A stretch of 55,697 nucleotides of DNA, taken from NCBI GenBank assembly GCA_964619885.1, contig CAZUGA010000030.1, forward strand, positions 1-55,697. The letters run 5' to 3'. A program made the translations under genes and the position numbers. This stretch comes from CAZUGA01 sp964619885 (GTDB lineage Bacteria; Pseudomonadota; Gammaproteobacteria; Methylococcales; UBA1147). The notes below the pieces were generated by a model. That model had not been told where the DNA came from, ran no database searches, and was given only the letters and a program-made list of their open reading frames with translations. Below, piece by piece: positions 24,390 to 33,856 of the stretch (position 1 is its first letter; each line of letters begins with the position of its first letter).

Positions 24390-26003
24390 TTGGTCAGCGT
24401 GAAAAATATATATTTCTTATCAGTGCCCGAACGGGAGAAGAATGAACAGGCAGCCGAAGCGTTTCGATCCAAACCGTTAAAACAATGGGTTGCGGCTTTA
24501 CCTACCGCTAATTACGGGATGACAACCCGATTGTTCCATGACAAGATTCTATTGTTGAATAGAACTGAACTGGATTCTGGCATTAACATGGATGCATTGG
24601 AGTTGTTGTACCCAACCTATAAAGTAATATATGAGTTTTTGTTATCTAAAATAGTCAACAAGGGGTTCCCGCTAACCTCGGACGATCAAAAAATTGGCCA
24701 GCTAGCCGAGACTGTTACTAAGGATTTTTTTACTTCTCACTGGATATTGCTTGAGATGTTGTTGAGCAATAAATCACCCGGTTGGCGTCAGGGTAAAGCG
24801 ATCCCAGCGTACATTGAGCGTTTGCTACGTGGGTTGAGTCAAATATTGATCGTAAGGTATTTGCTCCATATTCCAACCCCTGATTGGATATGGTTGGATA
24901 TTCATGCTTTGTATAGGTTGGCAGAGAAAAAAGGCAAGGAATCCGTCAAGATTAAGGAAAATAGCAAATTATTTGGTAGCCAGACGACTATTGAGTCCAC
25001 CTATAAGCAAATCTTACTGCTCCAGTTAGCCGACCCATATGGAATGAGTCAGCGTGAAATCCTCGAAGTTTACGAAGAAATATTGCAGTGGGAGCATGCC
25101 GCGAGCTTGAATCAATCTATTACCAATGATGCTCAAAATATGTGTGTGGTTTATCTTGATGAAGATAAACCACCAGTTTGGGAAAAGTCTTTTGATGACA
25201 CGGAAGATTCTGATTCGCGATTTTTGCTTTTAGCAACGGATTCATTGGTGCAAAAACTAAATGGTTTATCGCAAAGTGTTGAGCCGTCTGTTGGCCGCTT
25301 CGATCTAATTCAGAAATCAGCCGCTGAAAATTCACTAGTTGTTTCGCACAGTTTATTACACTATTTGATGCGCCGGTGGTCTGGAGTATCGACTGAGCGA
25401 ATGACTTTGTATGAAGACAAAAAACCAAGATTGTTATCGATCGGTTTAAAGGCTACACATCAACAATTAAATCCACCGACAAACCCTGACGAAAAGATGT
25501 TGAGCGACTGGCTGGTAACGATCAACGACGATCAGTCAATGCGCTGTGAATTCGATCAATCTGGTCAATTATCTATCGGTAGTTTGGTGAGTTCCAAACG
25601 CGTTGATATTGAAAATGCTAAGAGAATAATGGGCGTGGTTCGTAGAATTTGGATGGATCGATTGGATGGTGCGGTGCATTTCGAAATCTCGGTTTTGACT
25701 CCCCAGGTTATTGCTGCGGGGATTCAACCTATTAAAGTTAAGCCGGATTTTCAGGTATACCAACGGGTCTTATTGTTTTTTACTGATTCTGATTCCGAGT
25801 CCGATAATAAGGGCCGGGTTATTTTGGAAACGCAAAAACTTAAAAATGGTAGTAAGGTCCAACTATTGATGCAAAGCGATACGGTGACTGTCGCGCTAGA
25901 TGGTAGATGTAATATTGGTTTGGGTTATACGCAATTCGATTGCACACCAATCGCTGACGAAAAACAAGAAATTTTACCCCCACAAGGTTATGATTTTTTG
26001 TGA
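24390..26003 (+). CDS. Conserved protein of unknown function, 537 residues
   Basis: No function is assigned. The protein is soluble with no signal peptide. The first part (about 20-250) is helical and opens with KPLKQWVAALPTANYGMTTR. The last 150 residues look like a beta-rich domain with a PilZ-like flavour (RIMGVVRRIWMDRLDGAVHF, then a strand-rich stretch ending in Gly). Gammaproteobacterial proteins with this overall layout exist and are often labelled as PilZ-related or chaperone-like without experiment; that resemblance is from memory. Start is TTG 24390 or GTG 24399; neither has a strong ribosome site. It follows the MOSC gene by 43 bp and converges on the lipoprotein gene. Confidence 0.6.
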   Translation: MVSVKNIYFLSVPEREKNEQAAEAFRSKPLKQWVAALPTANYGMTTRLFHDKILLLNRTELDSGINMDALELLYPTYKVIYEFLLSKIVNKGFPLTSDDQKIGQLAETVTKDFFTSHWILLEMLLSNKSPGWRQGKAIPAYIERLLRGLSQILIVRYLLHIPTPDWIWLDIHALYRLAEKKGKESVKIKENSKLFGSQTTIESTYKQILLLQLADPYGMSQREILEVYEEILQWEHAASLNQSITNDAQNMCVVYLDEDKPPVWEKSFDDTEDSDSRFLLLATDSLVQKLNGLSQSVEPSVGRFDLIQKSAAENSLVVSHSLLHYLMRRWSGVSTERMTLYEDKKPRLLSIGLKATHQQLNPPTNPDEKMLSDWLVTINDDQSMRCEFDQSGQLSIGSLVSSKRVDIENAKRIMGVVRRIWMDRLDGAVHFEISVLTPQVIAAGIQPIKVKPDFQVYQRVLLFFTDSDSESDNKGRVILETQKLKNGSKVQLLMQSDTVTVALDGRCNIGLGYTQFDCTPIADEKQEILPPQGYDFL

Positions 26004-26072
26004 TTTAAGCTAATCAATGCGGTGCAGGGAATAATTATTACGCGTTTCAACATCAAAACCGGTCGAGTCTGG

Positions 26073-27206
26073 TTATAGATTGGAAGGTTTGGATTCGTTT
26101 GGCGCGATGTGTTGTTTTTCGCGTAATTGTTCTAGTTTGATCAAGATCCGTTTGGTGCGCTCGGTATATTCTTTGGCCTTTTCATGATTGGGTGCCAATT
26201 TCAAGACCGAGACCCAATGGTTCAATGCAATTTCATAGTTTTCCTTACTATAATAATCTACGCCTTGTTGGTATAGGATTGCGACTTGATCACTGATTGC
26301 AGATTTTAATCGTTTTTCACGTGGTGCAATTGCTTGGCTATATTCTGGTTTCGATCGCAATTTATTGAGTATCGCTTTAGCCTCATGAAATTTCCCTGCT
26401 TGAAATAATTTGTCATATTCTGCGATCGATCGATTTACATTTTTCTTTTCTGCCGCGATCAATTTAGCGTTTTCTACCAAAGGTTGTTTACGTGCGGTTT
26501 TTGCCGATAGCGGTTTCGAGTTTTGGGTTGATAGATAATCTCTGTATGAATTCAACACAATCGGATCCAGCGTCAATGAAGTTGCCAGTTTAAGCAAGTA
26601 AGCGCCGTTATCTTCCCGCCCTTCGATTAACCTGGCGGATCCTAATGCACTGATTTCTAAGGCCAGATTGTCGGCATTCTTTACCGCGTCATCCAGTTGA
26701 TGCTGAGCGATATCCGAGCGTGGTTTAAGCGCTGCGATCTTTTCGTATGCCGGTAGCGCCTTGACCATATATTCTCCTCTCAGCGTCAAAAGTTTATTCT
26801 CTACCCGTTTGACCTCCGCTTTCCGGCGTATTTCAATTTGATCCAATTCTTTTCTGAGTCGTGTGCTATGGGGGATTTTTGCCAGTCCGGCATCGTATTC
26901 GTTGAGGGCGTCAGTCCATCGATTTGCTTCAAGTGATTTTGCCGCGCGGCTAATCAATTGCCGTTCATAATCAGCGATACTCGAATCCAATTGGGTTTGA
27001 AGAGCGGTATATCTGTTGTGTTCCGGATGGTTAGGATTGCTCCTCGCCAGCGCTGTAGAGGCTTTCTGGAACTCCTGGTTGTCTATCCAGTTAATGATTA
27101 CATCGGGTGTGGTTTGTTGCTGCGGGGGTGCTTTGTGGTGAGAACTTACAACGCTACATCCGGAAACCAACGTTGCGAACAAGTACCAATACAGATGTTT
27201 ATTCAT
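26073..27206 (-). CDS. TPR-like lipoprotein encoded with an adenylyl cyclase
   Basis: A 377-residue lipoprotein. The lipobox LVSGC has Cys-17 as the lipidation site. The rest is almost wholly alpha-helical with repeated pairs of helices, for example DALNEYDAGLAKIPHSTRLR, KFHEAKAILNKLRSKPEY and NYEIALNHWVSVLKLAPNHE. The last of these is a good tetratricopeptide repeat. It is probably anchored in the envelope and binds a protein partner. Its ATG overlaps the stop of the adenylyl cyclase gene by 4 bp, so the two are made together. It could modulate the periplasmic sensor region of that cyclase; this is inference from coupling alone. Confidence 0.8.
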   Translation of the reverse strand: MNKHLYWYLFATLVSGCSVVSSHHKAPPQQQTTPDVIINWIDNQEFQKASTALARSNPNHPEHNRYTALQTQLDSSIADYERQLISRAAKSLEANRWTDALNEYDAGLAKIPHSTRLRKELDQIEIRRKAEVKRVENKLLTLRGEYMVKALPAYEKIAALKPRSDIAQHQLDDAVKNADNLALEISALGSARLIEGREDNGAYLLKLATSLTLDPIVLNSYRDYLSTQNSKPLSAKTARKQPLVENAKLIAAEKKNVNRSIAEYDKLFQAGKFHEAKAILNKLRSKPEYSQAIAPREKRLKSAISDQVAILYQQGVDYYSKENYEIALNHWVSVLKLAPNHEKAKEYTERTKRILIKLEQLREKQHIAPNESKPSNL

Positions 27207-28894
27207 GCAAAATCGGCTTGTTTTGTGTGTACGATTCGTCGAATTTCAGCGAGCAATTCCTTGCGGCGTTCAGAATTGATGTCGATCACACGGTATAAAG
27301 AGATTGGCTTGGTTTTGCCACGTATTGCTATAGTGTCCATGGGTTCGCTTGTAACTCGGTTGGTCAATGATGCATCCAGCGCGGTTGATTCGCTGATAAT
27401 AATCTGGCCCGGATCTCCCGCGTGCGATAAACGCGAAGCAAGATTGACCGCATCACCGACAACCGTATAGTCCATGCGGTCGGCTGCTCCCATATTCCCC
27501 GCAATCATGATTCCATTGTTCAAACCAATTCGCAGTTGAACCGGTACTTGGTTTGCGGCGATTCGTTGTTGATTGATTTGGTCTATCAATTGGTTGATCA
27601 TCCACGCGCAGCTAATCGCTGAAAAAATATGATCAACGTTTTTTTCTGGGACTCCGAAGACCACCATTGCGCAATCCCCGATGTACTTATCGATATGACC
27701 GTTGCAGAACCGGACGGCATCTGCGATATAAGTAAAATAGAGATTGAGCAGTTGGCTTATTGCTTGAGGAGACATGGATTCTGAGAGACTCGTAAATCCA
27801 ACAATATCGGCAAATAATACCGTGGCATCGACATGTTTCCCACCGAGCTCTATTTGTTCGACGTTTTCTAAATCTTTGAGAACCTGTTGGGCAACGCTTT
27901 CGGAAACGTAGCGGCTGAATACTCGTTCGACTTGTTCTTTTCGCAACAGGCCCTTGCCCATTGTATTCATAGATTCCATCAAGATACCAAGCTCGTCCTT
28001 GCGCTGCTCGTGTACCCGAAAATTATAATTTCCGTTGACGATTGCTCGGCTCACGGCGATTAACTCATTGATCGGACGGGTGAGCCGGTTTCCCAGTACT
28101 ATCGAAGCCATAACGCCAAATCCAATCATAACAATCGTTGTAGTAATAACCATATGAATTGTTTGGTTTTTAGCGGTTGTCAACAATGAGCGATCAAATG
28201 ACAAGAGAGCATACCCCACAGTAACATCGCGGTAGTTTATTGGTTGTATAAAAGAAATAAGTGAACGGTTGAGGTTGTGATCGAAGTGTTTCCACTCAAT
28301 AGGTTCGATCCTCTGGCCCTGATCAAACGCGGCCGATCGATTTAATTGGCCTATTGGGGGTACGGATCCGGCTGAAGCGACTATGGAATGATCATCGGAA
28401 TAAATCGCCGTCCCCAATATTTTGTCTTGATGGAGCGCTGCGGCCGTAATGACTTCCAATTTCAATACGTCGTTTGCCAGCAACGGTTCTTTGGCAGATT
28501 CGGCCACTTGTTCCGTCACTGTTCTTCCCAACAGGCCAATCTGTTTGTCGAGTAATCGTGTCTGGTTGCTTCCAATTAGGAACCCCAAACTGACCATCCC
28601 GACCATGAGTAATAGAGTGAATGCAATCGCTAATTTGGCGGCTATAGGAAAATGCTCTGGTGTTTTTTTTAGGACTTGGTCGATTGCTGATCGGCACGCA
28701 TCGTCCGGTGTCATGGTTAACAACGGGTATCTAGACAGAAATTTTGAACTGTCTCTCTGCAAAAATCTGACGATTAACCGGCTCAGTGACAGAGTCGGAG
28801 AACGGTTCATGGAAAAGAAATTTCGCCAGTTCATAAAATGTTTTTGGTTTCTTTGTGTACTAAATCGTCTGCGCGGCAATATTTGAAAGTACAC
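27203..28894 (-). CDS. Membrane-bound class III adenylyl cyclase with HAMP domain
   Basis: A 563-residue signalling enzyme making cyclic AMP. A cytoplasmic N-terminal stretch is followed by a membrane helix (KLAIAFTLLLMVGMVSLGFL), a periplasmic sensing region of about 140 residues, a second helix and a HAMP domain. The C-terminal cyclase domain has both metal-binding Asp residues (FADIVGFTSLSE and YIGDCAMVVFG). It also has the substrate-binding Lys/Asp pair (DKYIGD, MDYTVVGD) expected for adenylyl rather than guanylyl cyclase, and the transition-state Asn/Arg in NLASRLS. The start used is a GTG at 28894; in-frame ATGs at 28834 and 28810 are shorter alternatives. The downstream lipoprotein gene overlaps it by 4 bp. 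Confidence 0.88.
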   Translation of the reverse strand: MYFQILPRRRFSTQRNQKHFMNWRNFFSMNRSPTLSLSRLIVRFLQRDSSKFLSRYPLLTMTPDDACRSAIDQVLKKTPEHFPIAAKLAIAFTLLLMVGMVSLGFLIGSNQTRLLDKQIGLLGRTVTEQVAESAKEPLLANDVLKLEVITAAALHQDKILGTAIYSDDHSIVASAGSVPPIGQLNRSAAFDQGQRIEPIEWKHFDHNLNRSLISFIQPINYRDVTVGYALLSFDRSLLTTAKNQTIHMVITTTIVMIGFGVMASIVLGNRLTRPINELIAVSRAIVNGNYNFRVHEQRKDELGILMESMNTMGKGLLRKEQVERVFSRYVSESVAQQVLKDLENVEQIELGGKHVDATVLFADIVGFTSLSESMSPQAISQLLNLYFTYIADAVRFCNGHIDKYIGDCAMVVFGVPEKNVDHIFSAISCAWMINQLIDQINQQRIAANQVPVQLRIGLNNGIMIAGNMGAADRMDYTVVGDAVNLASRLSHAGDPGQIIISESTALDASLTNRVTSEPMDTIAIRGKTKPISLYRVIDINSERRKELLAEIRRIVHTKQADFA

Positions 28895-29669
28895 ACCTAT
28901 TCAGTTTTTGTTGCATTGCGGATATCGCGAAGAGTTTTGCATAGATCCGGGTCTGAATAAACAACGCAAAATTGTTCAGGATTATGGGTAAAACTATGCT
29001 CCTTCGCTAAACCTGCTGTTAAATCGAACAATTAATATTGACTCCAATATTGGTTGATTGGTTTGCACCCTAGAAAGTGTCAACTTCGTTTATCTCTATA
29101 GAAGGAAGTTTAGAAGAAATTCGGCGATGCGGTGGTAATGGCTTTATAAAGAGGTAGAGACTCGCTTGCAAAAAAAATCTGGGTTAAATTGGCATCAAAA
29201 CGCTACGATTCTCTAGATCTATCCTGTCTTTTAATTTTCTAAATCTCATATTCGTTGTGGCGCGTAAATAAACGATCAACGAATCCTAAGGCCAATATTT
29301 AGTAAGATATCGTACAGCGTAACGGCACTATTGGGGGCATCCTTGGCAAACTGTCGATAAATTTTCCAATTTGATGCATAAGAGTATTTAATTGATGCAT
29401 AAGTGATTGTCTTTTAATGGATATTCGTAATTGGCTGGTTTTATGCATTTTCGCTCACTGTTTGTTGTGATAAATGCGAGGTTGGACCAGTGGAAACGAT
29501 TAAAGACTTATGCAGAGTTGGAATGTTCTTGTGCGTCGTTGCTACGGTTTTTAGTACCGTATACATTCTACATGGCGCAGGAGCTGTGCGGCGTAGCGTG
29601 GACCGAGCGGGATGATGAATTAGCCTGTCTCGAATTAATATCTGATCGTGACAATCAATCGATGCGATT
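28895..29669. other. Long intergenic region with paired direct repeats
   Basis: No gene can be supported in these 775 bases. An 80-codon frame at 29431-29673 has a TTG start, no recognisable product and odd composition. The stretch is AT-rich and contains the 12-bp direct repeat pair at 29371-29403. It should hold the promoter of the cyclase-lipoprotein operon at its left side. Confidence 0.45.
29371..29403. repeat. Pair of 12-bp direct repeats, 21 bp apart
   Basis: TTGATGCATAAG occurs at 29371-29382 and again exactly at 29392-29403. The shared sequence extends a few more A/T bases on the left. The 21-bp period equals two helical turns, so both copies face the same side of the DNA, as expected for a protein-binding site. 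Each copy contains the palindrome ATGCAT. Confidence 0.6.
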
Positions 29670-30386
29670 TTAATACCGCGATTTGATTGTTGTTAGAAAA
29701 TTGGGTCCTCCCAATTGATCCATTTGGCGGCGTATCCAGCGACCGCGTTTGATCAAATAAGCGGATGGATGGCTCGCGTTAAAGCGCCGCGGGCTGGGTA
29801 AGGTAGCGGCAAGTATCGATGCTTGATATTTAGATAACGCAGACGCTGATACAGCAAAATGGTGTCGGCTAGCCGCTTCCGCCCCATAAATGCCGTCGCC
29901 AAATTCTGCGACGTTCGCGTAAATTTCCAAAATCCGTTGTTTTCCTAGGCATGATTCTAACAATAGCGTGAAATAGGCTTCTATTGCTTTGCGCCACATA
30001 CTACGCCCAGACCACAAATAGAGGTTTTTCGCCAATTGTTGACTTATTGTACTGGCACCGCGTAAACGCCCACTCTTCTGTCGGGAATTTAATGCTTGAT
30101 TGATAGAAGTGAAGTCTATACCGAAATGTTTCGGAAATTTTTGGTCTTCACTGGCAATAATCGCCAATAGTAATTGGGGTGAGATTTTTTGCCAATCGCG
30201 CCATTGTTGATCGATATGAAAAGTAGTTTGCTGGGAGCGAATTGCCTCGATTTCTCGGATTAGCATAAAGCTGGTTATCGGTGGATTTATCCAGCGGAGC
30301 GGAATAACCATTAAGACGCTTAATAAAACAAGTAGCAAACAAGTACGAACGATCCACCGCTTTAAGAATCTAAGCAGACGTTTCAT
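29670..30386 (-). CDS. mtgA: Monofunctional peptidoglycan glycosyltransferase MtgA
   Basis: Polymerises lipid II into glycan strands at the outer face of the inner membrane. The 238 residues begin with a single membrane anchor (about 12-32) and a GT51 domain. The domain has the catalytic Glu in SEDQKFPKHFGIDF, the block GASTISQQLAKNLYLW, and ILEIYANVAEFGDGIYGAEA. There is no transpeptidase domain, which distinguishes it from class A PBPs. It stands alone on the minus strand. Its presence is notable beside the broken PBP1b gene at 10.4-11.2 kb. Confidence 0.95.
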   Translation of the reverse strand: MKRLLRFLKRWIVRTCLLLVLLSVLMVIPLRWINPPITSFMLIREIEAIRSQQTTFHIDQQWRDWQKISPQLLLAIIASEDQKFPKHFGIDFTSINQALNSRQKSGRLRGASTISQQLAKNLYLWSGRSMWRKAIEAYFTLLLESCLGKQRILEIYANVAEFGDGIYGAEAASRHHFAVSASALSKYQASILAATLPSPRRFNASHPSAYLIKRGRWIRRQMDQLGGPNFLTTIKSRY

Positions 30387-30611
30387 GTTTCACTGGATCT
30401 AACCTGGCTATACCCGATTTGGGTGAGATTTGAACAACAGAGTGCATTGATTCGTTATTGCGATATTAATAGAACATCGAGGGGGTAGCTCGCTTGCATG
30501 GATTGAGATTGCAAGCGATCCGATACTCAGTGTTAAGAAAATTTGGCCGCAGTTTATTTGCGGGAAATATCATTCAATATTGAAAATCTGGTGCGCTTTG
30601 GGATGCGTTTT

Positions 30612-33542
30612 TTATTGAACCTGCTGATGTCCACTCAACACATAATCGATTGATTTCAGCAGAACATTTGTGTCTATCGGTTTTTGGAAATAATGGGTTA
30701 TTCCTGCTTTTTTGATTTTGGCGGGATCGACGTCTGTGCTATAGCCAGTACACAAAATGATGGGTAAATCATGACGCAGAATTAACATCGCTTGGGCGAG
30801 TTCGAGACCAGTCATATGGGGCATGGTTTGATCGGTAATGACCAAGTCAAATTGGTTGGGTTCTTTTAGAAATAATTCAAGTGCGGTTTGACTGGATGTT
30901 GTTGCCGTGACTTTATAGCCTATGTGTTCCAAAGTCTCACTCATTAGTTTTGCCAACGGGGCTTCGTCGTCTATTACCAGAATATGTGCTCCTGGGGCTT
31001 TGGGAGTGGTCGATGTCTCGGAGATTTGATCTAGTGTTTCCGCGACTTCGGTGCCATCGTGGATTGGAACGTAAATACAAACTGTCGTACCTTTTCCCGG
31101 TAATGAGTTCACAGTAATATGTCCGTTGTATTGGTGTACAATGCCGTGGACCATGGGTAACCCCATACCTGTTCCCTTGCCAATTTCTTTGGTGGTAAAA
31201 AAAGGTTCGAACATACGTTCGATGGTATGCGTAGCAATTCCGCAGCCACTATCCTTGAATCGAAACTCGATAAACTCGCCCTGAAAGGTTGAATGGCAGG
31301 AGGCGCATTGCATTTTTAGACCTTTAAATTGGCGTGTATCCAGATTGATTGTTCCCTTGTTGTCCATCGCATCTCTGGAGTTAATGCAGAGATTGATGAT
31401 AACTTGTTGTATTTGTACCGAGTCAGCATATATTGACGCATTTTTACACGCGATATGGGTTTGTAGATCAATGCTGGAAGGTAGTAACGGCCGTAATAAT
31501 CGAACGGATTCTTTGATCAATGGCTCGACCGTGACCCGCTTAGGCTGGCTTATTCCGGTTCGACTAAACGTCAGCATCTGTGCAATCAAATCGCGGGCGC
31601 GTTCACCAGCTTGTTGAATTTCCGTTAGGTAATTCAGCAACCGCACGTCGCTTTTATCCACACAGCGGCTCAAGGCCAATCCGGCGAAGCCCAGAATGCT
31701 TCCTAGAATATTGTTAAAATCGTGCGCGATCCCACCGGTAAGCTGGCCGATCGCTTCCATTTTTTGTGATTGGCGAAGTTGGTTTTGAAGTCTTGACTGG
31801 GTTTCCTGCGCATGCATCCGTTCTATCGCAATCGATGTGATATTAGCCAAGGATGAAATTAATGAAAGCTCAAAAGCCAAGGGTTCCCGTGATTCGCGAT
31901 AATATATCGCAAATGTTCCGAGTAGGTCATTGCTTGAATTTAAGATCGGTTGCGACCAGCAACTAGCCAAATCTGCACGGTCGCATATTTCGCGAAACTT
32001 GACCCAATTGGGGTGGCTCGCAATGTCGTTCGCAATAACCAGTTTTTTACTAAAAGCAGCTTCCCCGCAGCTACCTACGCCCTTGGCGATAGGAAGGTTG
32101 TTCGTCGCTTCCTGATAAAATTTTGGTAAGCTGGGCGCAACTCCATAGACCAAAACATTATCTTTTTGGTTGACCAGAAAAATTGAGCATAGTATCCCCG
32201 GGCTACGGCGTTCGGCGAGCGTTACAATGTCTGTCAGAATGCTGTTTAAGGAACTTGCATTTGAAATGCGTTCAAGAATATTTGCCCTAAGGGTTAGATC
32301 GAGTTTTGCGTGTTTAAGGCGTGTTATATCACGTCCACTAACCACGGCTCCTGAGATCATTCCACTAGCATCGAGCGACGGGTTGATTTTAAATTCTATG
32401 TTACGGTCTGGAAGGCCGGGTTGGGGGATTATGAATTCTGTACTGACCTCATGCCCGTCAAAACATTTATCGAGGTTCGGTTTAATCTTGTTGCTAAAGA
32501 TTTTCCAATCCAGGCTGTCGGTTGGAGGTTTATCATCCCTGCCGTCGTCGTGTATTTCGAACATCGATCGGAAGGCTGGATTTGCCGATTGGATGCTGTA
32601 GTCAGTTTTAACAAAGGCCAATAAGTCAGAAGCGTGCGCTACAATTTGTTCGTAGCGGTGTAATTCGCGCTCGGTGTTCAGACGTTCAAGTTCTGTGCTG
32701 GCGCGTAATGCAAATATTTTGAGCATCGATTGGATGTCTTCAACGTTTTTGACCGGATGTTTAAACAGTGCTGCGATCAAGCCGAGCGTCGAGCCCGAAG
32801 ATTGTTTTAATGCTATGCCTACATATCCGTCGACCGCCATGTCAACCAATAAGCGATCATTGGGGAATTGTTCCTTAACACCAGTTTTGACGATACAAGT
32901 GCCATCTTCAATAACGCGTTCGCACGGTGTTTCGGATAAATCGTATTCGAAGGGTTCTGCAATTCGATTTTCGCCGTATACGGCGATCAATCTCAAGGCC
33001 GGTGTTTTTGTCGGATCTGAGGTTTCTGTATGTATTCCGATGCAAACATAGTCGGCCGACAATGCTTCTCCGATATGAGTGCTGAGCGACCTAAAAAATT
33101 GTTTGCCAGTGAGTGAAGATATTTTTTCCAGTATTGTTTCAACGGTTTTGGCTTTGTGGGTAGGGTCTGTGACTTCGTATAGTATGTATTGCCCAAATAG
33201 CTTGCCGTTGAATTGGATCAGGTTACCGGTGACTTTAAACTTTACGGTTTCCCCTTGTTTAGTCTGGTGTGCGGATTCGAAATGCTCGTAACCCGTGGAT
33301 TTGATTCGGGCAAATATTGTTCCGGTATAGTCTGGGGTTATGTGCGGAGCGATGTCTTGGATCCCAAGGCCAATTAGCTCTTCGCGGTTATACCCAAGTT
33401 TCGTGTGGGCGGCGGTATTGCAATCAACGATGATGGCGGTTTCCAGATCGACCAACATGACACTGTCAGACGCACCTTCCAGTAATGCAAGGTATTTTGC
33501 TTCGCTTTCGGTTACCCGATTTGATTGTTTTGCTTCGACCAT
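30612..33542 (-). CDS. Soluble PAS/GAF hybrid sensor histidine kinase with receiver
   Basis: A 976-residue cytoplasmic hybrid kinase without membrane segments. Order: PAS (about 10-130, with LGYNREELIGLGIQDI), GAF-like (about 140-290), PAS (about 300-410), GAF (about 420-570), HisKA with His-607 in GGIAHDFNNILG, HATPase, and a C-terminal receiver with Asp-904 in LVITDQTMP. The ATPase has an N box (INLCINSRDAMDNKG), a G1 box (KDSGCGIA) and a G2 segment (GTGMGLPMVHGIV). A CASC motif at 746-749 lies in the ATPase just before the G1 box. No cognate regulator overlaps it; the HTH-receiver gene 314 bp upstream on the same strand is the likely partner. Confidence 0.9.
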   Translation of the reverse strand: MVEAKQSNRVTESEAKYLALLEGASDSVMLVDLETAIIVDCNTAAHTKLGYNREELIGLGIQDIAPHITPDYTGTIFARIKSTGYEHFESAHQTKQGETVKFKVTGNLIQFNGKLFGQYILYEVTDPTHKAKTVETILEKISSLTGKQFFRSLSTHIGEALSADYVCIGIHTETSDPTKTPALRLIAVYGENRIAEPFEYDLSETPCERVIEDGTCIVKTGVKEQFPNDRLLVDMAVDGYVGIALKQSSGSTLGLIAALFKHPVKNVEDIQSMLKIFALRASTELERLNTERELHRYEQIVAHASDLLAFVKTDYSIQSANPAFRSMFEIHDDGRDDKPPTDSLDWKIFSNKIKPNLDKCFDGHEVSTEFIIPQPGLPDRNIEFKINPSLDASGMISGAVVSGRDITRLKHAKLDLTLRANILERISNASSLNSILTDIVTLAERRSPGILCSIFLVNQKDNVLVYGVAPSLPKFYQEATNNLPIAKGVGSCGEAAFSKKLVIANDIASHPNWVKFREICDRADLASCWSQPILNSSNDLLGTFAIYYRESREPLAFELSLISSLANITSIAIERMHAQETQSRLQNQLRQSQKMEAIGQLTGGIAHDFNNILGSILGFAGLALSRCVDKSDVRLLNYLTEIQQAGERARDLIAQMLTFSRTGISQPKRVTVEPLIKESVRLLRPLLPSSIDLQTHIACKNASIYADSVQIQQVIINLCINSRDAMDNKGTINLDTRQFKGLKMQCASCHSTFQGEFIEFRFKDSGCGIATHTIERMFEPFFTTKEIGKGTGMGLPMVHGIVHQYNGHITVNSLPGKGTTVCIYVPIHDGTEVAETLDQISETSTTPKAPGAHILVIDDEAPLAKLMSETLEHIGYKVTATTSSQTALELFLKEPNQFDLVITDQTMPHMTGLELAQAMLILRHDLPIILCTGYSTDVDPAKIKKAGITHYFQKPIDTNVLLKSIDYVLSGHQQVQ

Positions 33543-33856
33543 CTAATTGGCCCTTCCGTATGGCGGCAATTCAATGCGCGAGTAGGCTGCTATCCAGAAT
33601 TCCTAAGCAGATATTATACCCCGTCACATTTCGCAACAGGGGCATTTGTTACTTAATATCGCTGTACATCACGTTATCTTTTTGGATCGGCCCTATTAAA
33701 GCATACTACCGATTTGCACAAACTTTCAAAATCGATCGACGTGGGCGGTCTATTTTGAAAGTCCCTCTAAGTACCAAATTAAATAATTAATTTTAGAGCC
33801 GTGACCTTTTGTTGTGCTCGCCTTAGCTGTGATTTGGTGAGACTTAATTAATGCGC
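33543..33856. other. Intergenic region between hybrid kinase and HTH-receiver genes
   Basis: These 314 bases lie between two minus-strand genes. No open frame, hairpin with T tail or repeat of note was seen. Confidence 0.4.

Noticed and set aside
29431..29673. 80-residue open frame before mtgA
   Set aside because: TTG start, no family features, and it overlaps the end of the intact mtgA gene.
31297..31312. CASCH in the hybrid kinase as a c-type haem site
   Set aside because: The kinase has no signal peptide or membrane segment, and c-type haem attachment takes place in the periplasm.
31654..31662. TTATCCACA as a DnaA box or origin
   Set aside because: Single copy inside a coding sequence, with no cluster of boxes or neighbouring dnaA/dnaN genes.
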